A stretch of 44,632 bases of DNA from Salinivirgaceae bacterium (lineage in GTDB: Bacteria; Bacteroidota; Bacteroidia; Bacteroidales; SZUA-534). This document shows positions 25,943 to 37,442 of the stretch, in pieces. The position numbers and the translations under genes are program-made. Positions within the stretch are counted from its first letter, which is position 1. The number at the start of each line of letters is the position of its first letter. Under the pieces are notes generated by a model. The model saw only the letters and a program-made list of their open reading frames with translations, did not search any database and was not told the DNA's origin. The stretch is from the NCBI GenBank assembly GCA_030620515.1, contig JAUXEM010000008.1, forward strand, positions 1-44,632, written 5' to 3'.

Positions 25943-26386
25943 ATGGCTTTAATAAGAGTAAGTAAAGAATTTGATTTTGAGATGGCACATGCACTCTTAA
26001 ATTATGATGGATTATGTAAACATATTCATGGCCATTCCTATAAATTAAAAGTTACTGTTATTGGCGAACCAATTTCTGACTCATCCAGTCCAAAACTTGG
26101 AATGGTACTAGACTTTAGTGAATTAAAAAAGCTTGTTAATAAAAATATTGTAGAGGTGTACGACCATGCTTTTGTGGTTAATGAAAAGTCTGATTTCAAG
26201 GCCTCAAACCATGATATGTTTTCGAAGCTAATTGTTTCTAAATACCAACCTACTTCTGAAAAATTAATTCAAGAATTTGTCGAAATAATTAAAAAGCACC
26301 TGCCAAGCAATGTTAAGCTACACAACTTGCGTCTTTTTGAAACTGCTAATTCATATGCAGAATGGTTTGCATCCGATAATGAATAG
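25943..26386 (+). CDS. queD: 6-pyruvoyl-tetrahydropterin / 6-carboxytetrahydropterin synthase
   Basis: Zinc enzyme of the PTPS/QueD family that converts 7,8-dihydroneopterin triphosphate to 6-carboxytetrahydropterin, second step of 7-deazaguanine (queuosine) synthesis; cytosolic. 147 residues. Zinc-ligand histidines are in FEMAHALLN and HIHGHSYKL, with the catalytic Cys in GLCKHIHGH; LGMVLDFSELK and the catalytic-base region YDHAFVVNE follow; the C-terminal Glu is in RLFETANSYAEW. Other queuosine genes are not in the window, so QueD rather than a biopterin PTPS is inferred from bacterial norm. Confidence 0.88.
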   Translation: MALIRVSKEFDFEMAHALLNYDGLCKHIHGHSYKLKVTVIGEPISDSSSPKLGMVLDFSELKKLVNKNIVEVYDHAFVVNEKSDFKASNHDMFSKLIVSKYQPTSEKLIQEFVEIIKKHLPSNVKLHNLRLFETANSYAEWFASDNE

Positions 26387-26927
26387 GATAAATCTTTATT
26401 ATCAAGTTAAAGGTTAAAATCCTCATTAATTTCTACAAAATTTACCTTACTGTGGCTAACCCACCAAGGCACAAAAGCACAAAGTAAAAAAGCCTATTGA
26501 TAGTATTCTTAGTGACTTTAGATCTTAGGAACTATTTCAAAATAACTTGATATTTCATGAAAATCAATAATACTTTCTTAACTACATATTATAATCGTCA
26601 TTTTCTATCTCGAGATCAACATCGTTTTAATCAGTAACATAATTGAGTTTTAGCTGTGTATCAAGTATTTTCTCGTAATTAATTTTTTTGATTCTTCAAA
26701 AAGCATAATAACTTCGCATGAAAATGTCAATTTATTTCTGCACAGTCCCTTAGTGGTAAATAAATGTTCGTATTTCATTCGCTTTCAAAACCTATTGATT
26801 TTCAATCCAGTGTGGTTTAGCCTTTCCCACATCAGTGATTGTACTTTTTAAAAAGAAAAGCACACATATGAATCCATAAGCCAAATGGGTTTTCTATATT
26901 TGCTCTAAATAGAAAAACAATAGTTCC
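26387..26927. other. 541-bp intergenic region with degenerate repeats
   Basis: Between queD and polA. Near 26460-26488 the minus strand reads ACTTTGTGCTTTTGTGCC and then TTGGTGGG, resembling the CTTTGTG/CCTTTGTGG low-complexity units scattered in many Bacteroidota intergenic regions; a related CCCTTAGTGGTAAA occurs near 26747. Otherwise I see only the polA promoter at the right end and no credible gene. Confidence 0.4.
26895..26902 (+). promoter_or_regulatory. -7 box of polA
   Basis: TATATTTG, a full TAnnTTTG match followed by C, 25 bases before the polA ATG. Predicted transcription start is near 26909, a leader of about 19 bases. No clear -33 element. Confidence 0.55.
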
Positions 26928-29720
26928 ATGTCTGAAAAAACTATCTTTTTGCTCGATGCTTATGCTCTTGCTTACCGTTCATACTTTGCGTTTATTAAAA
27001 ATCCGAGAATAAATTCGAAAGGAGAAAACACTTCGGCTGTTTTTGGTTTTGCCAATACAATGCTTGAGGTTATTAACAAACAAAAACCAAGTCATTTAGG
27101 TGTGGTGTTCGACCCCAAGGGACCTACATTCCGACATGAAATGTATAAAGAATATAAGGCACATCGTGAAGCAATGCCCGACGATTTGCGCCAATCAATA
27201 CCTTACATAAAAGAAATGATTACTGCCATGAATATTCCTGTGGTTGAAGTAGCCGGGTTTGAGGCAGACGATGTAATTGGAACACTTGCAAACAAGGCAG
27301 AAATAGAGGGCTTCAAAGTATTTATGATGACTCCCGATAAAGATTATGCACAGCTTGTAACCGAAAATATATTTGTTTATAAACCAGCGCGAGGAGGAAA
27401 TGAAGCTGAGATTTGGGACAAAGAAAAAGTATTAGAAAAATTCAAAGTAACAACCGATCATATTATCGATTTACTCGGATTAATGGGCGATAGTGCCGAC
27501 AATATTCCTGGTTGCCCAGGTGTTGGTCCAAAAGGAGCCGAAAAGTTAATTACAAGCTTTGGGTCTATCGAAGGCATTTACGATAACCTTGACCAGCTTA
27601 AAGGAAAACAAAAAGAGAATTTAATAAACTTTAAAGAGCAAATAGCCCTATCGAAAGTTTTAGCAACAATTGATAAGGAAGTACAGGTTGATTTTAATTC
27701 CGCCGATTATGAGATTACTAGTCCTGACGAGGAGAAAATTATGGATCTATTTAATCGACTTGAATTTAACAACCTAATACCACGGGTTCTTGGAAAACAA
27801 GCTGCGCAAAGCATAAGCACGCATGCTACCAAGCCTACTTCGCAGCCAATACAACAATCGCTATTCGACCAGCCTATACAAGAAACGGAAGAACCCGAAA
27901 AGGCATATAGAAACTTTAATGACGGCAAAACAGATTACAAACATATTGAAACTATTTCCGAGGCAGAGACTTTGTTAAAAGAACTGCTATTACAAAAAGA
28001 AGTGTGTTTCGATACGGAAACAACATCGCTTGAAATTCATTCTGCTGAATTAGTAGGCTTTTCGTTTAGTTATTCGGCTAATGCTGCTTATTATGTTTCG
28101 GTAAATGAAAATTACAACGAGGCAAAAGAAATAGTAAGCGTTTTTAAACCGTTTTTTGAGAATACAAACATTGTGAAAATTGGGCAAAACATTAAGTATG
28201 ATATTTTAGTTCTTAAGAATTACGATATAAAAGTTGAAGGCCCACTATTCGATACTATGATTGCTCACTACCTAATTCAACCTGAGCATCGTCATAATTT
28301 AGACGCTTTGGCAAAGAATTACTTGCAGTATCAAACCATTACTACCGAAGAACTAATAGGAAAAAAAGGAAAGAACCAGATTAATATGCGTCAAGTAAAC
28401 ATTGATTTATTAAAGAATTATGCTTGCGAAGATGCCGATATTACCCTACAATTGGTTGAACCTTTAAAAAAGGAGCTTAAAAAATATAAAATGGATGCTC
28501 TTTTTACCAACATGGAAACCACACTAATTCCTGTTTTAGCCAACATGGAATATGAGGGTATTAAGCTAAACAAAGAGGGTTTAACTATTTATGCTAAAGA
28601 GTTAAATAAAGAGCTACTTAGAGTTGAATCTGAAATATACAAACAAGCTGGTGTCGAGTTTAACATCTCCTCGCCTAAACAGCTGGGCGAAATTTTGTTC
28701 GAACATCTTAAAATAATAGATAATCCAAAAAAGACAAAAACAAAGCAATATGCTACTGGGGAAGATGTTTTAAGTAAGCTAGCAGATAAACATCCAATTA
28801 TTGCATTCATTTTAGATTATCGCTCTCTTAAAAAACTACTATCTACCTATATCGAGGCTTTACCATTGTTAATTCATGATAAAACAAACAAAATACATAC
28901 ATCGTATAACCAAACCATAACTTCTACGGGTCGCTTAAGTTCAAAGAATCCAAACCTTCAAAACATACCAATACGTGAAGAGAGGGGTCGTGAAATCCGA
29001 AAGGCTTTTATTCCAACTAGCAACGAACATGTGTTATTTGCAGCTGACTATTCGCAAATAGAATTACGTGTAATGGCTCACCTAAGTGAGGATGAACATT
29101 TAATTGAGGCCTTTAAAAATGGTGAAGACATTCATGCTGCAACGGCTGCTAGAATCTTTAAAACTGAACTGTCGGAAGTAACTAGAGATATGAGAAGCCA
29201 AGCGAAGGGGGCTAATTTCGGAATTATATATGGTATTTCGTCTTTTGGTTTAGCGCAAAATCTAAACATTTCTCGTAAAGATGCTAAATCGATAATTGAC
29301 AACTACTTTGAAAGTTATCCAAAGGTGAAAACTTTTATGGACGACAGCATTAAGAAAGTGCGCCAACTAGGTTATGCTGAAACATTATTTGGTCGTCGCA
29401 GGTATTTAAACGACATTCAGGCTAATAATGCTATTGTGCGTGGCGCAGCAGAACGAAATGCAATTAATGCCCCTATTCAGGGAGCTGCTGCCGATATAAT
29501 AAAAATTGCAATGATTAAAGTACAAGCTAGATTAGAAGCCGAACAATTAAAATCAAAAATGATATTACAAGTACATGATGAATTGGTTTTTGATGTACTT
29601 AAAACGGAATTGGAAACTTTAAAGAAAATTGTAGTTGAAGAGATGGAAAGTGCCGCTCAATTATCTGTTCCACTAACGGTTGATTTTGGTGTTGGTGATA
29701 ATTGGTTAGAGGCGCATTAA
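26928..29720 (+). CDS. polA: DNA polymerase I
   Basis: 930-residue three-domain polymerase for gap filling and Okazaki fragment maturation. The 5' nuclease domain (1-290) has EADDVIGTLA and MMTPDKDYAQL and the helix-hairpin-helix GLMGDSADNIPGCPGVGPK. The 3'-5' exonuclease appears active: FDTETTSLE (ExoI), GQNIKYD (ExoII) and YACEDAD (ExoIII) keep their acidic residues and Tyr. The polymerase domain has TGRLSSKNPNLQNIP, motif A AADYSQIELRVMAHLS, motif B RSQAKGANFGIIYG and motif C LQVHDELVF. Convergent with the ATP synthase cluster. Confidence 0.97.
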   Translation: MSEKTIFLLDAYALAYRSYFAFIKNPRINSKGENTSAVFGFANTMLEVINKQKPSHLGVVFDPKGPTFRHEMYKEYKAHREAMPDDLRQSIPYIKEMITAMNIPVVEVAGFEADDVIGTLANKAEIEGFKVFMMTPDKDYAQLVTENIFVYKPARGGNEAEIWDKEKVLEKFKVTTDHIIDLLGLMGDSADNIPGCPGVGPKGAEKLITSFGSIEGIYDNLDQLKGKQKENLINFKEQIALSKVLATIDKEVQVDFNSADYEITSPDEEKIMDLFNRLEFNNLIPRVLGKQAAQSISTHATKPTSQPIQQSLFDQPIQETEEPEKAYRNFNDGKTDYKHIETISEAETLLKELLLQKEVCFDTETTSLEIHSAELVGFSFSYSANAAYYVSVNENYNEAKEIVSVFKPFFENTNIVKIGQNIKYDILVLKNYDIKVEGPLFDTMIAHYLIQPEHRHNLDALAKNYLQYQTITTEELIGKKGKNQINMRQVNIDLLKNYACEDADITLQLVEPLKKELKKYKMDALFTNMETTLIPVLANMEYEGIKLNKEGLTIYAKELNKELLRVESEIYKQAGVEFNISSPKQLGEILFEHLKIIDNPKKTKTKQYATGEDVLSKLADKHPIIAFILDYRSLKKLLSTYIEALPLLIHDKTNKIHTSYNQTITSTGRLSSKNPNLQNIPIREERGREIRKAFIPTSNEHVLFAADYSQIELRVMAHLSEDEHLIEAFKNGEDIHAATAARIFKTELSEVTRDMRSQAKGANFGIIYGISSFGLAQNLNISRKDAKSIIDNYFESYPKVKTFMDDSIKKVRQLGYAETLFGRRRYLNDIQANNAIVRGAAERNAINAPIQGAAADIIKIAMIKVQARLEAEQLKSKMILQVHDELVFDVLKTELETLKKIVVEEMESAAQLSVPLTVDFGVGDNWLEAH

Positions 29721-29762
29721 AAAAGAGAAGAAAATTTTAGACAAATGATAATTACAATAAAA

Positions 29763-29796
29763 AAAAGGGGAAATCTCAAAAAAAACTTCCCCTTTT
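29763..29796. terminator. Bidirectional terminator between polA and atpC
   Basis: Perfect 10-bp stem AAAAGGGGAA/TTCCCCTTTT with a 14-base loop, flanked by A-rich sequence on the left and T-rich on the right, so it can act in both directions. It separates convergent polA and the ATP synthase cluster. Confidence 0.8.
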
Positions 29797-29815
29797 CATT
29801 AAAATATATTTTCTC

Positions 29816-30058
29816 TTAAACCTTCTCAGCCAATAGAATAATTCCATTTCGATTCACCTCAATAACTCCTTTGCTAATATCAAAGAATTTTTCTGAATCA
29901 TCTTCTTCCACAATCTTTACCTTACCAGCATTTAAGGTAGAAATTATGGGTGCGTGATTCTTTAGAACCTCAAAAGAACCATCTGTTCCAGGTACTTGAA
30001 CAAGCTTAACTTCACCTGTATAAATTTTGCTATCGGGTGTTACAATCTCTAAATACAT
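29816..30058 (-). CDS. atpC: ATP synthase F1 subunit epsilon, short form
   Basis: 80 residues, consisting only of the N-terminal beta-sandwich domain of epsilon: MYLEIVTPDSKIYTGEV, PGTDGSFEVLKNHAPIISTL, and DISKGVIEVNRNGIILLAE. The C-terminal helical hairpin that inhibits ATP hydrolysis in the 130-140-residue proteins is absent. Short epsilon subunits are usual in Bacteroidota and relatives, so this is not a truncation by mutation. Last gene of the ATP synthase cluster, 80 bp after atpD across a palindrome-rich spacer. Confidence 0.92.
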   Translation of the reverse strand: MYLEIVTPDSKIYTGEVKLVQVPGTDGSFEVLKNHAPIISTLNAGKVKIVEEDDSEKFFDISKGVIEVNRNGIILLAEKV

Positions 30059-30070
30059 TTTTTCTATTTT

Positions 30071-30125
30071 AGATGTTAGACTTTAGATTCTAGAATCTAG
30101 AAACATAGTCTAGAATCTAGCATCT
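30071..30125. repeat. Palindromic spacer between atpD and atpC
   Basis: TAGATTCTAGAATCTA (30084-30099) is a perfect 16-bp palindrome, and CTAGAATCTAG occurs at 30090-30100 and again at 30110-30120. The outer AGATG and CATCT ends can also pair. The transcript could fold into alternative hairpins between atpD and atpC. Confidence 0.6.
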
Positions 30126-30138
30126 ACAATCTTCTTTT

Positions 30139-31674
<1,536 letters not shown>

Positions 31675-32649
31675 TTACTTTATTCTATTTAATAAGCTCT
31701 CACCTAAATCATGCAGTGTTTGCTTTTTATCTTCGCTTACTTTAATTTTATTTAAATATTCAAATGCTTTACTAGAATACTCTTTTGCTTTATTCATAGT
31801 TAGTTCGCCAGTATTTAAATTGTTGTAAATATTTTTAACAGCAGTAATCTTTTCTTTTTCGTTAAACGTTTCCTTACTTAACAAACCGTTTAATTCTGCT
31901 AATTGCTTGTTTTTTGCATTAGCCAAAGCCGAAATCAACATATAGGTTTTTTTGTTCGCCACAATGTCTCCGCCGGTTTTCTTGCCAAAAACTTTAGGAT
32001 CGCTATACACATCTAACCAATCGTCGAGCAATTGGAAAGCTATGCCAAGGTTCAATCCAAAATGATAAATATTTTCAGCATCTTCAGTATTTGCTTTACC
32101 AATAAGAGCACCTATTTTCAAGGCTCCTGCAATTAACACCGATGTTTTTAGCGTTATCATTTTAATGTACTCTTGCTCAGTAACATCATTTCGGTTTTCG
32201 AATTCCATATCGTACATTTGCCCTTCGCAAACACCAACTGCAACATTGGAAAACAATTCAAGTACACTTCGCAAACAATAATCAGGAGCTTGGTATACTA
32301 ATTTGTATGCCTCAATCATCATTGTATCGCCTGAAAGAATAGCCGTGTTAGCATTCCATTTAATGTGTACTGTAGGTTCGCCGCGACGTACCGGAGCATC
32401 GTCCATAATATCGTCGTGCAAAAGAGTGAAGTTATGAAAAACCTCAAGCCCTACTGCCGGATTTACAGCATCTTCAATCTTGTCAGAGAACATATTACAA
32501 GCCAATAAGGTTAATATTGGACGTATTCGTTTTCCTTTATTATTAAGTGTATAAGAAATAGGTTCGTATAGATTAACCGGCTGTATAGTATAGTCCAGCT
32601 TACTAATTCTTTCCTCTACAACTGCTCTTAACGATTCTGTTCCTTGCAT
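31675..32649 (-). CDS. Polyprenyl synthetase (trans-isoprenyl diphosphate synthase)
   Basis: 324-residue prenyltransferase that elongates allylic diphosphates with isopentenyl diphosphate. KGKRIRP near the N-terminus, first Asp-rich motif LLHDDIMDDAPVRRG, GQMYDMEFE, second motif FQLLDDWLDVYSD and GKKTGGDI are intact, so it should be active. Phe is five residues before the first motif, which in this family tends to mean short products (C15-C20); that is a weak guide. Its ATG overlaps the last 22 bases of the epimerase gene. It could use MEP-pathway precursors from Dxs. Confidence 0.92.
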   Translation of the reverse strand: MQGTESLRAVVEERISKLDYTIQPVNLYEPISYTLNNKGKRIRPILTLLACNMFSDKIEDAVNPAVGLEVFHNFTLLHDDIMDDAPVRRGEPTVHIKWNANTAILSGDTMMIEAYKLVYQAPDYCLRSVLELFSNVAVGVCEGQMYDMEFENRNDVTEQEYIKMITLKTSVLIAGALKIGALIGKANTEDAENIYHFGLNLGIAFQLLDDWLDVYSDPKVFGKKTGGDIVANKKTYMLISALANAKNKQLAELNGLLSKETFNEKEKITAVKNIYNNLNTGELTMNKAKEYSSKAFEYLNKIKVSEDKKQTLHDLGESLLNRIK

Positions 32650-33596
32650 ATTACATAATCTTTCAACTCAAATAATCCTTTTTCAAGTACTATTTTAATA
32701 CCATCTTCAACAACAACCAATTCACGCCCTAACAGTAATTTCATGTCTGAATTATCGGGTTGTCTACGCCTCATATCTCCATCTTTAAGAGGATCGACAT
32801 GTACAATTTTTGATTTAGAATTTGTTAATCGTACCACCATTTCGGCAAGTTCAAGAATTGTAACCTCACGATTACCACCAATGTTTATTACATCGTTTAC
32901 AAACTGATTGTCGTAAAAGGTTTTTAAACAAGCATCAACATTATCTTCAACATAACAGAAAGTACGTGTTTGCTTGCCATCGCCATAAATAGTAATGTCT
33001 TGATCATTAACCGCTGCAAGTATAAACTTACTAATAACAAAGTCTTTACTTTGTTTTGAACCATAAGTATTAAAAAAGCGGAAAATAGTATAATCTAAAT
33101 CGTATTCTTGCTTATACGAACGCATAAAAGCTTCGCCTACATTCTTAACAATTGCATATGGTAAGCGGCTATTTAATGGTGTGGTATAAACATTTTGAGG
33201 TATTTCAACTGGGTCACCATAAATTTCAGATGATGATGAAAAGAATACTCTTTTAACTGTAGTATTTTTACATAAAGAGAGTATGTTCTTAATTCCATCA
33301 ATATCTTTCAGAACACTTACCGGATATTCTTGTGTTCTTAATACACCAACCAAAGCAGCAAAATGAAAAACATAATCAAACTGATACGATGTCATTATTG
33401 GTGCCATGTCTTCATATACATTAACATCGCATTTAATAAATCTCCAGTTATCTTTAGGTAAATCAGGTAGTTTACCAATATTACCAGTTGATAAATCATC
33501 AACAATTACAACGTAATTATTCTTGTCGCGAATAAGCTTTTCAGCCAATACACTACCAACAAAACCGGCACCTCCTGTAACAAGTATTTTTATCAT
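32628..33596 (-). CDS. NAD-dependent epimerase/dehydratase (extended SDR)
   Basis: 322-residue nucleotide-sugar enzyme. Rossmann motif VTGGAGFVGSVL, VDDLSTGN, FHFAALVGV, and the catalytic Ser/Tyr/Lys in SSSSEIYG and YAIVK, followed by FRFFNTYG, QTRTFCYVEDNVDA and NIGGNREVTI. It resembles UDP-glucose 4-epimerase and UDP-glucuronate decarboxylase, and I cannot choose the substrate. It begins 144 bp after atpG and overlaps the polyprenyl synthetase gene, which suggests the two are translationally coupled; a cell-envelope glycolipid role is possible but unproven. Confidence 0.88.
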   Translation of the reverse strand: MIKILVTGGAGFVGSVLAEKLIRDKNNYVVIVDDLSTGNIGKLPDLPKDNWRFIKCDVNVYEDMAPIMTSYQFDYVFHFAALVGVLRTQEYPVSVLKDIDGIKNILSLCKNTTVKRVFFSSSSEIYGDPVEIPQNVYTTPLNSRLPYAIVKNVGEAFMRSYKQEYDLDYTIFRFFNTYGSKQSKDFVISKFILAAVNDQDITIYGDGKQTRTFCYVEDNVDACLKTFYDNQFVNDVINIGGNREVTILELAEMVVRLTNSKSKIVHVDPLKDGDMRRRQPDNSDMKLLLGRELVVVEDGIKIVLEKGLFELKDYVICKEQNR

Positions 33597-33740
33597 TTAA
33601 TTAAGCACATTGCTTAGAGGAGTTATCTCAAAGCAGTTATTAGTTTATATAAATACTAGGTCTATGAGCACTACTCTCATAATTCAAAATTAATAATTAT
33701 TGTTTGCTCCAAGCTAAATGCTCCCAACTAACAGCTTTCA

Positions 33741-34616
33741 TCATCCATTCAAAGCTTCAGCACCACTAACAATTTCCAAAATTTCTCCTGTAATTGAAGT
33801 TTGACGTGCTTTATTATAATGTAGTTTCAATTCTTTTAATAAATCAGTTGCATTATCGGTTGCTTTGTGCATAGCTGTCATTCTTGCACCATGCTCTGCT
33901 GCATTCGAATCTAATATTGCTCTGTAAAATTGTATTTTTAACGATTTTGGAATTAATTCCTTTACAATTTCTTCTTTCGAGGGCTCAAACAAGTAATCTA
34001 TATTTGAATTTGATTCCTCATTTTCTTCTTGTACTATTGGAAGAAATTGCTCGGAAGTTAAAATTTGAGTTGCAGCATTTTTAAACTGGTTATATACCAA
34101 ATAAACTTTGTCGTACATACCATCAGTAAAAGCTTTCATAACACTTTTTGCTATGGGTGAAACATGGTCAAAGTCAAGGTTGTCGTATAAATCGTTTTCG
34201 TTTTTGACACTAAAATCGCGACGAGTAAAAAAGTCGAATGCACTTTTACCAATTGCTAAAACATCTAAGTCACCACCTTTAAGTTGCTCTCCAAATTCAT
34301 GATGAGCCAACTGCAGAGCCTTCTTATTTACATTAGCATTAAAACCACCACATAATCCCCTATTCGAATTAATTACTACTAATAATACTCTATTATAACC
34401 TCTATCAATAGCATAAGGATTATCTTCCATTGAACTTAAGCTTTCGCTAAGATTCGATAAAATATCATGTAATTTACCGGCGTAAGGTCTAATTCGGATT
34501 ATTGCCTCTTGTGCTTTCCTCAGTTTGGCAGCCGATACCATTTTCATGGCACTTGTTACCTGTCGAGTGGTTTTCACCGAAGCCATCCGTGTTCGTATTT
34601 CCTTTAAATTGGCCAT
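33741..34616 (-). CDS. atpG: ATP synthase F1 subunit gamma
   Basis: 291-residue central-stalk rotor protein. N-terminal helix MANLKEIRTRMASVKTTRQV then TSAMKMVSAAKLRKAQ; the conserved NSNRGLCGGFNANV; and the C-terminal helix EHGARMTAMHKATDNATDLL and NKARQTSITGEILEIVSGA. It follows atpA by 91 bp, with a repeat-like spacer between them. Confidence 0.97.
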   Translation of the reverse strand: MANLKEIRTRMASVKTTRQVTSAMKMVSAAKLRKAQEAIIRIRPYAGKLHDILSNLSESLSSMEDNPYAIDRGYNRVLLVVINSNRGLCGGFNANVNKKALQLAHHEFGEQLKGGDLDVLAIGKSAFDFFTRRDFSVKNENDLYDNLDFDHVSPIAKSVMKAFTDGMYDKVYLVYNQFKNAATQILTSEQFLPIVQEENEESNSNIDYLFEPSKEEIVKELIPKSLKIQFYRAILDSNAAEHGARMTAMHKATDNATDLLKELKLHYNKARQTSITGEILEIVSGAEALNG

Positions 34617-34707
34617 ATCTTTTAGTCTTTCAGCCTTCAGTACCCAGCCTTCAATATAAAGTAAAACATACTGAATACTGTAGGTTGCAGACTGCTTACT
34701 AATTAAT
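34617..34707. repeat. Low-complexity spacer between atpA and atpG
   Basis: On the transcribed strand GAAGGCTG occurs twice within 20 bases (GAAGGCTGGGTACTGAAGG), with related CAGTATTCAGTATG nearby. This ACTGAA/GGCTG-type degenerate repeat fills most of the 91-bp spacer. No gene. Confidence 0.4.
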
Positions 34708-36309
34708 TTAAATATATTTTGCAGCTAATTCTTTCACTACATTCCTCATGGTATCTTCCGCTTCATCGGTAAGTTTACCCTCTCTAAGTAAGCTTAATAC
34801 ATTCTGATGCTTCATTTCCATTCTTTCCAAATACTCTATTTCAAACTCTTTAACTTTGTTAACAGGTACATCCTGAAGTAGTCCTCTCACGCCACAATAA
34901 ATAATTGCAATTTGTTTTTCAACTGCCATTGGGGTATACTGACCTTGTTTAAGAATCTCAACATTTTTACGTCCCTTATCAAGAATAGCCATTGTTGCAG
35001 CATCCATATCAGAACCAAATTTCGAAAAAGCTTCCAGTTCTCGGAATTGCGCTTGGTCAATTTTTAGTGTTCCTGCAATTTTCTTCATGGATTTAATCTG
35101 AGCATTACCACCAACACGCGATACCGAAATACCCACATTAATTGCCGGGCGAATACCAGAGTTAAATAAATCGGACTCAAGGAAAATTTGACCATCGGTA
35201 ATTGAAATTACGTTAGTTGGAATATATGCCGAAACGTCGCCTGCTTGTGTTTCAATAATTGGTAATGCCGTTAATGAACCACCACCCTTTACTAAAGGCT
35301 CGCCTTTTTCATCTTTTGCCTCAGCCAAAACTGGAGGTAAATCGTTCATTTGGCGAGCAACCTCGTCCGAATCAATAATTTTTGCAGCACGCTCTAATAA
35401 ACGACTGTGCAAATAGAACACATCACCAGGATATGCTTCACGCCCCGGAGGACGACGAAGTAAAAGAGAAACCTCACGATATGAAACCGCTTGCTTCGAC
35501 AAGTCATCGTAAATTACTAATGCTGGACGACCAGTATCGCGAAAAAATTCGCCTATTGCAGCACCGGCAAAAGGAGCATTAAATTGCATTGCAGCAGGGT
35601 CCGATGCTGTAGCCATTACAATAGTTGTATAAGCCATTGCACCATGTTTCTCGAGTGTTTTTGCAACATTGGCAACGGTAGTACCTTTTAAACCAATAGC
35701 CACATAAATACAGAAAACAGGTTCTCCTTTATCGTAAAATTCTTTTTGATTTATAATTGCATCAATAGCAATAGCTGATTTACCAGTTTGGCGGTCACCA
35801 ATAATAAGTTCACGCTGTCCTCGTCCAATAGGAATCATAGCATCAACAGCTTTTAAACCTGTTTGTAAAGGCTCGGTAACAGGCTGGCGATAAATTACAC
35901 CAGGAGCTTTACGCTCAAGAGGCATTTCATATAACTTTCCTTCAATAGGTCCTTTGCCATCAATTGGCTGACCAATGGTATTTATAATACGCCCAAGTAA
36001 ACCTTCGCCAACATTAATTGATGATATACGTTTTGTTCGCTTTACAGTATCACCCTCACGAATACCTTCCGATGGCCCTAAAAGCACAGCCCCTACATTA
36101 TCTTCTTCAAGGTTTAGGCAAATACCCATAATACCATTTTCAAACTCAATTAACTCGTTTGATTGTACATTGCTTAATCCGTAAATACGGGCAATACCAT
36201 CTCCAACGGTTAATACCGTACCTACTTCTTCTAATTCGCTTTCCGATTTAAAGCCTTCAAGCTGTCGCTTAAGTACTGAGGAAACTTCTGAAGGTTTAAT
36301 GTCTGCCAT
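34708..36309 (-). CDS. atpA: ATP synthase F1 subunit alpha
   Basis: 533-residue non-catalytic nucleotide-binding subunit. [17 protein letters not shown] at the start, DGIARIYGL, Walker [48 protein letters not shown], and [15 protein letters not shown] late in the protein. Normal length for the family apart from a slight increase. It is 85 bp after atpH across an AT-rich spacer made of TCAAAA-type repeats. Confidence 0.98.
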   Translation of the reverse strand: MADIKPSEVSSVLKRQLEGFKSESELEEVGTVLTVGDGIARIYGLSNVQSNELIEFENGIMGICLNLEEDNVGAVLLGPSEGIREGDTVKRTKRISSINVGEGLLGRIINTIGQPIDGKGPIEGKLYEMPLERKAPGVIYRQPVTEPLQTGLKAVDAMIPIGRGQRELIIGDRQTGKSAIAIDAIINQKEFYDKGEPVFCIYVAIGLKGTTVANVAKTLEKHGAMAYTTIVMATASDPAAMQFNAPFAGAAIGEFFRDTGRPALVIYDDLSKQAVSYREVSLLLRRPPGREAYPGDVFYLHSRLLERAAKIIDSDEVARQMNDLPPVLAEAKDEKGEPLVKGGGSLTALPIIETQAGDVSAYIPTNVISITDGQIFLESDLFNSGIRPAINVGISVSRVGGNAQIKSMKKIAGTLKIDQAQFRELEAFSKFGSDMDAATMAILDKGRKNVEILKQGQYTPMAVEKQIAIIYCGVRGLLQDVPVNKVKEFEIEYLERMEMKHQNVLSLLREGKLTDEAEDTMRNVVKELAAKYI

Positions 36310-36394
36310 ATTTTTATTTTTTAAAAAATCAAAAAATCAAAATTCAAATCTCAAAAATTACTTTATTTAGAATTTGTGTTTTGATATTTGTGTT

Positions 36395-36937
36395 TTATAT
36401 TGTTGTATTTAAAAATTCTCTCTCTATTTTGCGTAATTTATTTGCTACACTGGCATCAATTTGTTGGTCGCCTACCCTAAGTATAAAACCACCAATAATC
36501 TCGCTATCTTCTTCGGTAGTTAATTCCACCTGTGTATTAAATAATTTAGCTATAGTTACTTTTATTTTTTCTTCCTCTTTTTTATCAAGTGCTGTAGCTG
36601 TGGTGACTTTTGCCGCTTTTATTCCATTAAGCTTTCTATATTGATCTACAAAATTGCGACAAATAGCTGGAATATAAGCTTCACGTTTATTATCTGCAAT
36701 CATGTTTAAAAAGTTCAAAGTCAGATCATTTACATTTTCGCCAAACAACTTTCTAAATATTTCTTTTTTGCGATAAATTTTCACAATTGGGCTTTCTAAC
36801 AACAGAATAAAATCTGTTTGTTTACAAGCCTGTGAAACTAAATCAATATTACTGCGTAATTCTTTAAGCACATTTTTTTCTTGTGCTACTTGGAAAAAGG
36901 CTTTAGCATAGCGAACCGATATTTTACTTTGATTCAT
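36395..36937 (-). CDS. atpH: ATP synthase F1 subunit delta
   Basis: 180-residue peripheral-stalk OSCP/delta subunit that joins F1 to subunit b. Start MNQSKISVRYAKAFFQVAQE and the C-terminal signature EEDSEIIGGFILRVGDQQID with VANKLRKIEREFL are typical. It starts 7 bp after atpF, so translation is probably coupled. Confidence 0.95.
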   Translation of the reverse strand: MNQSKISVRYAKAFFQVAQEKNVLKELRSNIDLVSQACKQTDFILLLESPIVKIYRKKEIFRKLFGENVNDLTLNFLNMIADNKREAYIPAICRNFVDQYRKLNGIKAAKVTTATALDKKEEEKIKVTIAKLFNTQVELTTEEDSEIIGGFILRVGDQQIDASVANKLRKIEREFLNTTI

Positions 36938-36944
36938 GGTTTGC

Positions 36945-37442
36945 TTAGTTTATGTTTGTTTTATCAAGCAAGTTATTAATCAACTCGTCTTGTCCTTTTT
37001 TATCTCCAAGTTCTTTCTGTAGAAGCTTTTCAGCAATGTCAACCGAAATAGAAGCTATTTGGTTTTTAATATCGTTAATAGCTGCACGTTTTTCATTATT
37101 GATGGCATTTTTTGCCGATTCAATAATTTTATCGGCCTCAACTTTAGCCAAAGCTTTTGCATCAACTACCATTTGGTCTTTTAAATCGCGCGCCTCTTTC
37201 ACAATATTGTCACGCTCAATACGTGCCTCTTTCAAAACTTGCTCGTTACTAGCTTGCAACTTTGACATTTCCTCTTTGGCTTTTTCAGCCGAATTTAAAG
37301 CCTCGGAAATACTATCGTTACGTTCTTTTACCGCATTCAAAATTGGTTTCCAAGCAAAAACTTTAAGCAGAACCAATAGAATAAGGAAAATAAGCGTCGT
37401 CCAAAATACTATACCAATAGCTGGCATTACTAAATCCAACAT
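36945..37442 (-). CDS. atpF: ATP synthase Fo subunit b
   Basis: Peripheral-stalk subunit with one N-terminal membrane helix and a long charged coiled coil. The frame opens at 37484, but the ATG at 37442 (MLDLVMPAIGIVFWTTLIFL) starts right at the membrane segment as in relatives, giving 165 residues. The helix ends KVFAWKPILNAVKERND, the usual b-subunit motif, and residues 45-160 are a Lys/Glu/Ala coiled coil. A strong stem-loop lies upstream, between it and atpE. Confidence 0.94.
   Translation of the reverse strand: MLDLVMPAIGIVFWTTLIFLILLVLLKVFAWKPILNAVKERNDSISEALNSAEKAKEEMSKLQASNEQVLKEARIERDNIVKEARDLKDQMVVDAKALAKVEADKIIESAKNAINNEKRAAINDIKNQIASISVDIAEKLLQKELGDKKGQDELINNLLDKTNIN

Noticed and set aside
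29816-30058. atpC as a truncated gene
   Set aside because: Only the beta-sandwich domain is present, but an 80-residue epsilon is usual in Bacteroidota and the gene ends cleanly before a terminator.
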